A stretch of DNA of 20,415 nucleotides from NCBI GenBank assembly GCA_002376325.1, contig DFMR01000017.1, forward strand, positions 3,469 through 23,883. Direction: 5' to 3'. This document shows positions 14,034-20,415 of this stretch, piece after piece. Position numbers and translations under genes: made by a program. Each line of letters opens with the position of its first letter. Position 1 is the stretch's first letter. The DNA is from Proteobacteria bacterium UBA3588. GTDB lineage: Bacteria > Pseudomonadota > Gammaproteobacteria > Thiohalomonadales > Thiohalomonadaceae. The notes under the pieces are model-generated. The model did no database searches. It saw only the letters and a program-made list of their open reading frames with translations, and had not been told where the DNA came from.

Positions 14034-14728
14034 GCGTTGGTCCCGTCCGGCACGAACACGTAGCCGTGGCCCCACACCGTCTGGATGTGATGCGGTCGTC
14101 CGGGATTTTCTTCGATCAACCTGCGTAGGCGGGAAATCTGCACATCGATGCTGCGATCGAGCGCGTCGTGCTCGCGACCGCGGGCCAGATCCAGCAACCG
14201 CTCGCGCGACAACGGCTGATGGGCATGGCTGACCAGAACCCGCAACAGGGAGAACTCCCCGGTGGTAAGCGGAATGTGGTCGCCATCGACGGTGGTGAGT
14301 TGACGCGACGTGAGGTCCAGCCGGAAGCGACCGAACGCCACCAACTCGCCGCCGGGTACCGGCGCCCCCGGCAGCTGCGTCGGCTGACGCCGCCGCAGTA
14401 CCGCATGGATACGTGCCACCAGTTCGCGGGGGTTGAATGGCTTGGGCAGATAGTCGTCGGCTCCCGACTCCAGGCCCACGATGCGGTCGATATCGTCGCC
14501 CTTGGCGGTCAGCATGATGATCGGAACGTCATTGCCTGCCGCCCGCAACTGGCGACAGGCGTGCAACCCGTCCTCGCCGGGCAACATCAGATCAAGGATG
14601 ATCAAATCGACCTGTTGCCCTTCCAGCAAGGCACGCATCTGTCCGGCGTTTTCAACGGTATGTACCGAAAACCCCTGCGCCGCGAGATATTGATTGAGCA
14701 ACTCCCGCAATCGCTGGTCGTCGTCCAC
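14030..14728 (-). CDS. ompR: OmpR-like response regulator with an anomalous 5' end
   Basis: OmpR is the DNA-binding regulator of porin and envelope genes, phosphorylated by EnvZ. The receiver domain has the acidic triad DDD at the start, the phospho-acceptor Asp46 (IILDLMLPGEDG, in this numbering) and the Lys in YLPKPFNPRELVARI. The winged-helix output domain ends in RSIDVQISRLRRLIEENP and TVWGHGYVFVPDG, nearly identical in style to E. coli OmpR. The GTG at 14728 would remove the first beta strand. The same frame continues upstream to 14755 as T-E-Q-V-P-N-I-L-V-V-DDD, just as in the family, but has no ATG, GTG or TTG there. A good Shine-Dalgarno motif (GAGGAG, 14767-14762) sits at the right place for a start near 14756. 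The real start is therefore non-standard, or one base is missing. Confidence 0.9.
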   Translation of the reverse strand: MDDDQRLRELLNQYLAAQGFSVHTVENAGQMRALLEGQQVDLIILDLMLPGEDGLHACRQLRAAGNDVPIIMLTAKGDDIDRIVGLESGADDYLPKPFNPRELVARIHAVLRRRQPTQLPGAPVPGGELVAFGRFRLDLTSRQLTTVDGDHIPLTTGEFSLLRVLVSHAHQPLSRERLLDLARGREHDALDRSIDVQISRLRRLIEENPGRPHHIQTVWGHGYVFVPDGTNA

Positions 14729-14807
14729 TACCAGAATGTTCGGTACCTGTTCCGTATTCCTCTCCTCACCTGCGCATGTGACAGAGCGCCACCTTCATCG
14801 CCGTCAC

Positions 14808-15341
14808 TCAGTACGGGTCATAACTGAATTTTTGTCCGCCGACGGTTGCCTCATACATCAGGCCGCCTTTCTCCATAGTGAAGATGGCGACACCGTGACT
14901 GTAGTCGGCGTTGGCCGCCGCACCGGCAGTCACCGCCACCGCGGAAGCCTGGGCACCCAACTCAAAATTGCCCTTCTTGAAATTGTCCAGCGTCCGCCTG
15001 TCCTTAAAAAAGATGATCTCGCTATAGGCCTGACCGCCCAACTGAAAACCGATGGTGAGCTGCGCCAAACTGGTGGAGCCGATCGCCCTGCCGCGCAGGA
15101 ACACCACACCGCTGCCGTAGGCCCCGCCGATGCCTATACCGCCTTTGCCGACCGTCGGAAACACGGCATAGCCGTAGGCCCGTTCGAAAAAGGCCTTCAG
15201 TTTCGGATCCTTCCGTTTGAACTTGAGGACGCTTTGGCGCGCCTCATGCACGGCGTTGGCATCCCAACCGGCATATGCCGTGTCGACGCTGCCTGCGATA
15301 ATACAAATAACCATAAAAAAAGATGTTACCAACTGTTTCAT
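14808..15341 (-). CDS. SYLF-domain (YSC84-like) exported protein
   Basis: The product has 177 residues. A Sec signal peptide (1-24, cleavage after TAYA) leads to a periplasmic or surface location. The rest matches the SYLF/YSC84 domain, linked in eukaryotes to lipid binding and common as an uncharacterised exported protein in proteobacteria. Visible are AYGYAVFPTVGKGGIGIGGAYGSGVVF (55-81), QLTIGFQLGGQAYSEIIFFKD, and the alternating small-residue strands AVAVTAGAAANADYSHGVAIFTMEKGGLM. It has no lipobox. A G8 run serves as the Shine-Dalgarno motif just before the ATG. It is upstream of ompR on the same strand, 52 bases before the Shine-Dalgarno of ompR and 79 bases before the GTG, and may share transcripts with it. 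Confidence 0.88.
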   Translation of the reverse strand: MKQLVTSFFMVICIIAGSVDTAYAGWDANAVHEARQSVLKFKRKDPKLKAFFERAYGYAVFPTVGKGGIGIGGAYGSGVVFLRGRAIGSTSLAQLTIGFQLGGQAYSEIIFFKDRRTLDNFKKGNFELGAQASAVAVTAGAAANADYSHGVAIFTMEKGGLMYEATVGGQKFSYDPY

Positions 15342-15420
15342 GCCCCCCCCTTTTTCGCCTCATGTTACCGGTAGACCGCTGTTATCCCGCAGAATTTAGT
15401 GTAGCTGCACGCGCGGCCAC

Positions 15421-15444
15421 AGCGACGCAGCGACGCAGCGACGA
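15421..15444. repeat. three tandem copies of an 8-base unit
   Basis: AGCGACGC is repeated at 15421-15428 and 15429-15436, with a third copy (last base changed) at 15437-15444. It lies in the 163-base gap upstream of the SYLF gene. It is a short satellite with no evident role. Confidence 0.7.
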
Positions 15445-15460
15445 ACCGACAGGGGGATAT

Positions 15461-15489
15461 GGCGGCCCGCCAATGCTAGCGCGGCCGCC
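15461..15489. repeat. GC-rich hairpin after the Bax-inhibitor-like gene
   Basis: GGCGGCC (15461-15467) and GGCCGCC (15483-15489) form a 7-bp stem with a 15-base loop, 16 bases past the stop of the - strand gene ending at 15505. No T-run follows on the - strand. It is a possible weak terminator. Confidence 0.35.
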
Positions 15490-15504
15490 ATGACGAGGAG
15501 GCGA

Positions 15505-16239
15505 TCAGCGGCGCGCTTTGGCCAACAGCCGCAACATTTCGAGGTAGAGCCAGACCAGGGTGACCAGCAGCGCAAAGGCGCCGTACCACTCCATGTACTT
15601 GGGGGCGCCCTGCGCCGCAGCCCGTTGGATGGAATCGAAATCAAGCACCAGATTGAACGCGGCGATGCCGACCACCAGCAGGCTGAAGCCGATACCGACG
15701 GGACCGCTACCGTAGATAAAACCGATGTGATGCCCGAACAAGCCCATCACCAGATCGACCATATACAGCAGGAAAATGGCGCCGGTCGCGGCAACCACGC
15801 CCATACGGAATTTTTCCGTCACCCGGATCAGGCCGCTGCGGTAGGCGACCAGCATGCAGGCCAGGGTACCGAAAGTGAGACCCACCGCCTGGATTGCGAT
15901 CCCGGGGTACTTGACCTCATAAAACGCTGAGATGCCGCCGATGAAAAGCCCTTCCAGTACCGCATAAACCGGTGCCGTGTACGCCACCAGCCTTTTGACG
16001 AACATGGTGAGCAGGGCGACGCCGAAACCGCCGAGGGCGCCGATCATGATCAGCGGCGTCACCGCGGCCGCGTCATGGTAGAGAAAGAAACGATTCCAGA
16101 CCCACATGGCCGAGAGGAAGGTGATTCCCAACAGCATGGCGGTCTTGTTGACCGTGCCCTGCACGGTCATCGTCCTGCCATCGGCGACCCGTAGCCCTTC
16201 GAACGCCCTCGCACTGAGGGTCGGATTTCCTGAACGCAT
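15505..16239 (-). CDS. Bax inhibitor-1/YccA-like membrane protein (BaxI_1 type)
   Basis: This is an integral membrane protein of 244 residues with about seven hydrophobic segments. The N-terminal MRSGNPTLSARAFEG and TMTVQGTVNKTAMLLG are typical of the BaxI_1 group of the Bax-inhibitor-1/YccA superfamily. Some superfamily members are pH-sensitive calcium leak channels or modulate FtsH proteolysis; the function of this group is not settled. The DFDSI motif before the final segments (LVLDFDSIQRAAAQGAPKYMEWYGAFALL) is characteristic. AGGAG lies six bases before the ATG. It follows the NlpC/P60 gene on the same strand at 73 bases, so an operon is possible. Confidence 0.87.
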   Translation of the reverse strand: MRSGNPTLSARAFEGLRVADGRTMTVQGTVNKTAMLLGITFLSAMWVWNRFFLYHDAAAVTPLIMIGALGGFGVALLTMFVKRLVAYTAPVYAVLEGLFIGGISAFYEVKYPGIAIQAVGLTFGTLACMLVAYRSGLIRVTEKFRMGVVAATGAIFLLYMVDLVMGLFGHHIGFIYGSGPVGIGFSLLVVGIAAFNLVLDFDSIQRAAAQGAPKYMEWYGAFALLVTLVWLYLEMLRLLAKARR

Positions 16240-16312
16240 GTCCTGCTCCTATTGTTGGCCGGTTGTTGTTGATGCCGGTGCGACCGCGCACGGCGCACTG
16301 TTGTCACTCGAT

Positions 16313-16810
16313 TCAGAAACGACCGATCTTGACCAATCGATCCCGCCAGAACTCATTATGCAGCGACGCATAACTCACCCGCTGACCGTGTGCCGGCGCA
16401 TGGATGAAACGGCCATGTCCGATGTAGAGACCGACGTGGGAAGGCAAACCACGGAATCGGAAGAACAGAATATCCCCTGCCTCCAGATCGTCGGGCGACA
16501 CCCGGCGGCTGTCGTCGAACTGGCCCGCCGTAGTGCGCGGAATACGGTAACCGGCACGGGCATAGGCATAATAAACCAGACCGCTGCAATCGAATCCGTT
16601 ATGCGGCGAGGAACCGCCATAGTGATACGGTATACCCAGCAGATGCCGCGCCACCGTCACCACGTGGGGATGTCCCTGCGCATAGCCGTCGCTGACCTGC
16701 GGCGGCGTCAGACTGCAGCCGCCGAGCAGCAAGGCAAACGCCAAGATCCCCAGACGGCTCGGACCGTAAAGGCTCCCTAAAATGGAATGCGGTGGCCGCG
16801 CTCCAGGCAA
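16313..16810 (-). CDS. NlpC/P60 peptidoglycan endopeptidase lipoprotein (MepS/Spr-like)
   Basis: The protein has 165 residues. NlpC/P60 enzymes cut peptide stems or cross-links in peptidoglycan. A type II signal peptide ends at LLGGC with lipidated Cys32. The catalytic domain has the nucleophile Cys75 in FDCSGLVYYAYARAG, His125 in SHVGLYIG, and a third polar residue (His137) in FIHAPAHG. MepS (Spr) of E. coli is the nearest described relative I can name. The start appears to be TTG at 16810, with GAGGA about seven bases upstream; no ATG in this frame gives a complete signal peptide. It probably leads a short operon with the Bax-inhibitor-like gene. Confidence 0.88.
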   Translation of the reverse strand: MPGARPPHSILGSLYGPSRLGILAFALLLGGCSLTPPQVSDGYAQGHPHVVTVARHLLGIPYHYGGSSPHNGFDCSGLVYYAYARAGYRIPRTTAGQFDDSRRVSPDDLEAGDILFFRFRGLPSHVGLYIGHGRFIHAPAHGQRVSYASLHNEFWRDRLVKIGRF

Positions 16811-16903
16811 TGTTCCGTCCTCTGCAGCTATAGACCTTCCGCAATAGTATCTGGTTCACCGCCAAGAACAAACCCTGTCGCTCAACAGGAGTCGCTCGGT
16901 TCG

Positions 16904-16929
16904 GGTGCGACGGCGGACGCCGTTGCACC
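16904..16929. repeat. 11-bp hairpin in the divergent intergenic region
   Basis: GGTGCGACGGC (16904-16914), loop GGAC, GCCGTTGCACC (16919-16929) pairs fully with one G-T wobble. It is midway between the divergent NlpC/P60 (start 16810) and CZB (start 17045) genes, with no T-run. It could be a leader structure or operator. The rest of 16811-17044 holds no gene. Confidence 0.45.
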
Positions 16930-16995
16930 GCCCTGACGCAACAGCGCAGCGCTAAGCGCCGTTCTGCGGTGCGCCGCGACGGCACGGAATATGCC

Positions 16996-17022
16996 TTATC
17001 GCCGTGGGTTCACCAATATTTC
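16996..17022 (-). promoter_or_regulatory. imperfect sigma-28-like promoter on the - strand
   Basis: On the - strand GAAA (17022-17019), 15 bases, then GGCGATAA (17003-16996) differs from the FliA consensus at one base in each box. It points toward the NlpC/P60 gene with a leader of about 180 bases. It could be coincidence, so it is listed with low confidence. Confidence 0.25.
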
Positions 17023-17044
17023 ACCATCACCCGGCTGAGATTCC

Positions 17045-17494
17045 ATGGCAAAGAGAGAAGTCATAACACGGTTAAGGAAGGCAAAAACGGCACATATCCG
17101 CTGGCGCGGTTATGCCCAGGCGCTGATCGCCGGCGTGCCGTTGGACGAAGATCGCATCCCCATCGCTCATACCGACTGCGAATTCGGACGCTGGTACTAC
17201 GGCGCCGGGCAGACGCTGCAGGTGTTTCCCCAATTCCATGCGATCGCTGCACCGCACGAGCAGCTGCATCTGGTCTACATGCAGATAGTCAAGCAGCTGT
17301 TCGAATCGGAACGGGGCGGCCTGCTGGCTCGGTTGCTTGGCCGCCGCAGCAGCGCGGCGGCGGCGAAGAGCGACCGGATCCAGCAGCTGCTCGATCAGTT
17401 GCTACAGGTATCGGAACAGTTGATGGGACCTATCGAGACGCTGGAACAAGCGGTGGCGGCCAGCGACGATGATGTCATCGCCGCGTTGCTGTAA
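17045..17494 (+). CDS. stand-alone CZB (chemoreceptor zinc-binding) domain protein
   Basis: The protein has 149 residues and no signal peptide or membrane segment, so it is cytoplasmic. The CZB domain covers about 10-80 with the expected zinc ligands: His17 (AHIRW), His42 and Cys45 (AHTDCEFGRWYYG), and His71 or His75 (PHEQLH). CZB domains sense zinc or oxidants in chemoreceptors and in the diguanylate cyclase DgcZ. Here the domain is not fused to an output domain. The C-terminal 60 residues are helical (DRIQQLLDQLLQVSEQLMGPIETLEQAV), perhaps a coiled coil for docking to a partner. GAGA precedes the ATG. It is convergent with the transketolase, with only 20 bases between the stops. Confidence 0.88.
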   Translation: MAKREVITRLRKAKTAHIRWRGYAQALIAGVPLDEDRIPIAHTDCEFGRWYYGAGQTLQVFPQFHAIAAPHEQLHLVYMQIVKQLFESERGGLLARLLGRRSSAAAAKSDRIQQLLDQLLQVSEQLMGPIETLEQAVAASDDDVIAALL

Positions 17495-17514
17495 TCCCTC
17501 CGCAGGAGACAGTT

Positions 17515-19374
17515 TCAGCCGACCAGCTCCCGCACCCGTGCACAGATGGCGTTATGCGAGATGCCATAACGCTCCAGCAGTTCGTCCGGTTTGCCGGAGT
17601 GGGGTTCATCGCGTACCGCCAGCGAGTGCACCGCCACCCCCGGCGCTACCGCCGCCGCCACGGCATCGCCGATCCCGCCCTGCGGCCAATGGTCTTCCAC
17701 CACCAGCAGGCCGCCCGTCTCGCTGCCGGCGCGGTTCAGCGTCTTCGCATCGAGCGGTTTGACCGAGTAGAGATCGATGACACGCACCGCGATGCCCTCC
17801 TGCTGCAGGGTAGCGTAGGCGCGTAGCGTCTCATGCAGGGTGATCCCCGCCGCCACCACGGTCAGACGATCCGCGGCCGACGATCGCAGCACCTTGCTGC
17901 CCCCCGCCGGGAACTGTTCCTCGCTACCGTAGAGGACCGGCGTAGCGGCGCGCGTGGTGCGCAGGTAGACGATTCCCTCGGTGCTCAGCGCCTGCGCCGT
18001 CAGCCGTTCGGCACTGACTGCGTCGGAGGGATAGAACACCGTACTGCCGCGCACCGCCCGCATCATCGCGATATCCTCCAACCCCATCTGCGAGGCACCG
18101 TCGGGGCCGATGGAAATGCCGGCATGGCTGCCGCACAGCACGAGGTGTTTTGGCCGTGAATGACCGGCCATGCGGATGAAGTCAAAGGCGCGGCTGAGAA
18201 AGCAGGCAAAAGTGGCGGCCACCGCGCTCTTGCCGCTGGCCGCAAGACCGAGTGCCGTACCGACCATGTTCTGCTCAGCGATATAGCCCTGAAAGAAACG
18301 TTCGGGATAGGCCTTGCCGAAGTATTCGGTGTAAGTGGAGTTGCCCACATCACCGTCGAGTACCACCAGTTCGGGGTGGTCGGCACCGAGCTTGCGCAGG
18401 GCGTTGCCGAAAGCCTTGCGGGTGGCCACCGGCTTGTCCGGCGCGTAGTCGGGCGCCGCTATCGCGACCGACCGCGGCGGCGCCGCTGGTTCCGCACCGA
18501 CGCGGCGCGGTGTCACCGGCAGGACAACATCGGGACCGGCCAGTTCGGCCAGTGCCAGATCCCGCTGCGCCGGGTCGAGGGGTTTGCCGTGCCACCCCTC
18601 CGCCCCTTGCAGGAACGATACGCCCTTGCCCTTTTCGGTACGGGCGATGATGGCGATAGGCCGGCCGTGGTCGCGCTCGGCCAGCGCATCGACAATCGCG
18701 CCCATGTCGTGACCGTCGATCTCGGTGGTGTGCCAGCCAAAGGCCTCGAAACGGCGGGCGAACACGCCGGTGTCGTGGCGATAAGGAGTCGGCCCGCTCT
18801 GGCCGAGGGCGTTGACGTCGACGATGGCCACCACATTGGTGAGTCGCTGCAGCGCGGCAAACTGCGCCGCCTCCCACACGGAACCCTCGGAACACTCGCC
18901 GTCGCCGAGCAGGCAGAAGACGCGGGCGTCGATGCCGTCGAGGCGATTGGCCAGCGCAACGCCGTTGGCGGCTGCCAGTCCCTGCCCGAGAGAACCGGTA
19001 GCGACGCGCACCCACGGATTGGCCGGCGTCGGATGGCCTTCCAGGGTGCTGTGCAGTTGCCGCAGTGTCATCGGATCCTCGTCGATGGCCTCTGCCTCGG
19101 ACAGCACGGCCCACAGCATGGGTGCGGCGTGTCCCTTGGAGAGAATGAAGCTGTCGACATTGCGCGCAACCGGTGCTGCCGGATCCCAGCGCATCTCGTG
19201 GAAAAACAGCGCGGCCACGATATCGGCGCAGGACATACACGAAGTGGGGTGACCGGAACCGGCTGCGGTGGTCATTTGAATCACGCGCCGCCGCAGCTTG
19301 TTGGCCAGTGTTACGAGACTGTTGCGTAATTCGCCGGAAACGACGTCGTGAGGTTGTGAATGCGGAACGCTCAT
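17515..19374 (-). CDS. tkt: transketolase, animal-type
   Basis: The protein has 619 residues. It moves two-carbon ketol units between sugar phosphates in the pentose phosphate and Calvin cycles, using thiamine diphosphate and Mg2+, in the cytoplasm. TPP and metal sites are GDGECSEGSVWEA (158-169) with Asn187. His residues lie in AAGSGHPTS (His42), SKGHAAP (His82) and LEGHPTP (His114). Catalytic Glu367 is in YIAEQNMV. The length and motifs (TTAAGSGHPTSCMSCADI, LSKGHAAPMLWAV, CGSHAGISIGPDGASQM, SGKPDELLERYGI) match human TKT (623 residues) better than the roughly 660-residue bacterial TktA type. The ATG at 19374 is chosen because GGAGG lies five bases upstream. No other sugar-phosphate or Calvin-cycle gene is in the window. 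Confidence 0.94.
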   Translation of the reverse strand: MSVPHSQPHDVVSGELRNSLVTLANKLRRRVIQMTTAAGSGHPTSCMSCADIVAALFFHEMRWDPAAPVARNVDSFILSKGHAAPMLWAVLSEAEAIDEDPMTLRQLHSTLEGHPTPANPWVRVATGSLGQGLAAANGVALANRLDGIDARVFCLLGDGECSEGSVWEAAQFAALQRLTNVVAIVDVNALGQSGPTPYRHDTGVFARRFEAFGWHTTEIDGHDMGAIVDALAERDHGRPIAIIARTEKGKGVSFLQGAEGWHGKPLDPAQRDLALAELAGPDVVLPVTPRRVGAEPAAPPRSVAIAAPDYAPDKPVATRKAFGNALRKLGADHPELVVLDGDVGNSTYTEYFGKAYPERFFQGYIAEQNMVGTALGLAASGKSAVAATFACFLSRAFDFIRMAGHSRPKHLVLCGSHAGISIGPDGASQMGLEDIAMMRAVRGSTVFYPSDAVSAERLTAQALSTEGIVYLRTTRAATPVLYGSEEQFPAGGSKVLRSSAADRLTVVAAGITLHETLRAYATLQQEGIAVRVIDLYSVKPLDAKTLNRAGSETGGLLVVEDHWPQGGIGDAVAAAVAPGVAVHSLAVRDEPHSGKPDELLERYGISHNAICARVRELVG

Positions 19375-19453
19375 GGCTGCCTCCATCCTGCTTCTCGCCA
19401 CCAGATCGATTCAGCCGAGTCTTCGCGAATTGCGAGTGGTGAAGTAGGTTATT

Positions 19454-19474
19454 GGTCTACCCCAACGATAGACC
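19454..19474. repeat. inverted repeat upstream of the transketolase gene
   Basis: GGTCTA (19454-19459) and TAGACC (19469-19474) are separated by nine bases, about 80 bases upstream of the transketolase ATG. The T-N-A dyad could be a LysR-type (for example CbbR) site, but this is a guess. The region 19375-19731 holds no credible gene; its other signals are the site at 19585-19601 and the 5' region of the gene at 19732. Confidence 0.3.
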
Positions 19475-19584
19475 CCAAGGACACCAGATCAAGCGCACAC
19501 GGCCGCGAAAAGACAAAAAACGCCCGCCTTCACGCCAAGTTCACACAGACATCACCGTCAGCGGCGCGCACACGGTATGCGGCG

Positions 19585-19601
19585 CAAATGATTCGCATTT
19601 G
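19585..19601. promoter_or_regulatory. Fur-box-like palindrome
   Basis: CAAATG (19585-19590), five bases ATTCG, then CATTTG (19596-19601) is a perfect inverted repeat. Aligned by hand to the 19-base E. coli Fur box from 19584, it matches at 11 positions, including the core AATGAT and CATT. It lies 130 bases before the gene at 19732 and 210 bases before the transketolase start, so either gene could be iron-regulated. Confidence 0.5.
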
Positions 19602-19731
19602 TTGCCGGCCGAAACGGCGGCGGCGCGACCGCGCCGATAAAATCCCACACAACCATTCCGCCCTTGTGATTTTCCACTATGCTTCGTGCTAGCAATGGGT
19701 TCCGTACGAAACAATAAGGGAGGATAACAAT

Positions 19732-20199
19732 ATGTCCGTGATCCGCGACGATACCGCCTTCAAACAGGCAATCGATGCACTGCCGACGGCACGGCAACGC
19801 GCGCTGGGCGCACGCTTCGTCCGCCGGCTGGCAGACCTTTCCGACGACTATCGCCTGAAGCAGGCACTGGAATGCGCGGAACGCGGCACCCCCCCCTCCG
19901 ACGCCGAGCTACTCAGCTACTACCGTGCCGCCCGCAGCGTCGAGGTGGAAACCTATACCGCCTGTGGCCACAACGTCGACTGGCGTGCGATGGCAACGCA
20001 CTATGTCGCCAGAGCCATCGCCGCCTGCGTGGCACCGGAAGCGACCCTGGTGCCGGGCATCGACGTGCCCGCCTACGACGCCGCCATGGCCGCGCGCATG
20101 GCCAAGAACTGCGAACGGCTGGCCAAAGGCGACGAGGGCGAGTGCCGCGAAATGGAATTTCAATACGACATCATCAACGAATTTCTGGAACTCTCCTAG
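19732..20199 (+). CDS. protein of unknown function (155 aa), five cysteines
   Basis: The product is soluble and mostly helical, with no signal peptide or membrane segment. I do not recognise the family. The N-terminal region has a repeated helical pattern (FKQAIDALPTARQRALGARFVRRLADLSDDYRLKQALECAE). Cysteines occur in LECAE, TACGHN (next to His), AACVAPE, KNCERL and GECRE. The last two lie in a charged C-terminal helix. A good Shine-Dalgarno motif (GGGAGGA) lies seven bases before the ATG. A Fur-like palindrome is upstream, which with the Cys/His content suggests an iron- or redox-linked role, but this is inference only. No terminator is evident in 20200-20270. Confidence 0.75.
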   Translation: MSVIRDDTAFKQAIDALPTARQRALGARFVRRLADLSDDYRLKQALECAERGTPPSDAELLSYYRAARSVEVETYTACGHNVDWRAMATHYVARAIAACVAPEATLVPGIDVPAYDAAMAARMAKNCERLAKGDEGECREMEFQYDIINEFLELS

Positions 20200-20270
20200 C
20201 ACTCCGCCGCAGAATGGGAAGGTGCATGTTGCACGCGGCTGAACACCTGCCCGCAGGGCGTTACAGCCGT

Positions 20271-20415
20271 CTACGCCTCGTGAAATATCTGGATACGGCC
20301 GCGCCCGGCGTGTTTCGCCTGATACATCGCCTGATCGGCGCGGCGCAACAGAGCGTCGGCGTCCACGTCACCACCGGTGTACAACGCGATACCGATGCTG
20401 GCCGCCACCGATATC
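20271..20415 (-). CDS. GGDEF-domain protein, C-terminal fragment (5' part beyond window)
   Basis: Only the last 48 codons are present; the gene continues past the right edge. The visible residues SVAASIGIALY and LLRRADQAMYQAKHAGRGRIQIF are the characteristic C-terminal part of a diguanylate cyclase GGDEF domain (SxGxA strand and ADxAxYxAKxxGR helix). The GG(D/E)EF active site is not in the window, so activity and any sensory domain cannot be judged. The protein ends a few residues after the GGDEF core, so the domain is C-terminal. Confidence 0.88.
   Translation of the reverse strand, partial: ISVAASIGIALYTGGDVDADALLRRADQAMYQAKHAGRGRIQIFHEA

Noticed and set aside
13101..14063. 320-residue + strand open frame inside envZ
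   Set aside because: It is antisense to a complete histidine kinase and rich in Gln/Arg/His as expected for a shadow frame.
18160..19329. 389-residue + strand open frame inside transketolase
   Set aside because: It is antisense to a clear transketolase in high-GC DNA, with no recognisable domain and no ribosome site.
19633..19640. GCCGATAA resembling a second FliA -10 box before the gene at 19732
   Set aside because: There is no TAAA-like element 15 bases upstream; ACGG is found there instead.

Overview
The window looks like a stretch of GC-rich chromosome from a gammaproteobacterium. Markers for that are an ldtD-mepK pair in the E. coli order, an mltC-type lytic transglycosylase, an ompR-envZ pair with an ATGA overlap, and an MbcA/ParS-type antitoxin homologue. 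Nothing forces a narrower placement. I see no tRNA, rRNA, CRISPR array, transposase or phage gene.

Layout. 1-1800: an RMD1/DUF155 protein, a bidirectional terminator, a 68-residue unknown and a membrane-anchored thioredoxin. 1800-5950: a cell-wall block with mltC on the + strand and, convergent to it, the operon thioredoxin-ldtD-mepK on the - strand. A MITE-like inverted repeat sits between the two. 5950-7200: a lone Xre/MbcA/ParS-type protein behind a near-consensus sigma-70 promoter, then a TauE/SafE permease. 7280-10342 (-): a SPOR-domain membrane protein with its own terminator, and an MFS transporter coupled to a small membrane protein. 10527-11800 (+): a cysteine-containing unknown (possibly DUF6901) and a hotdog thioesterase. 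11868-12684 (+): a perfect sigma-28 (FliA) promoter followed by a Ser/Gly/Asn-rich protein carrying five amphipathic modules. 12732-14755 (-): envZ and ompR, where ompR has no ordinary start codon. 14808-16810 (-): a SYLF lipoprotein-like protein, a Bax-inhibitor-1-like membrane protein and an NlpC/P60 lipoprotein. 17045-17494 (+): a stand-alone CZB zinc-binding protein. 17515-19374 (-): an animal-type transketolase. 19585-20199: a Fur-box-like palindrome upstream of an unknown 155-residue protein. The right edge cuts a GGDEF gene.

The strongest common theme is the envelope. MltC, MepK, LdtD, the NlpC/P60 lipoprotein and the SPOR protein all act on or bind peptidoglycan, and EnvZ/OmpR senses envelope state. 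A second theme is motility and signalling: the sigma-28-driven protein, the CZB protein and the GGDEF fragment. The most promising undescribed element is the sigma-28-driven repeat protein at 12001-12684. Its promoter match is exact, its composition resembles a secreted or filament-associated protein, and I do not recognise its family.

All calls come from reading the sequence by eye; no database search was run.
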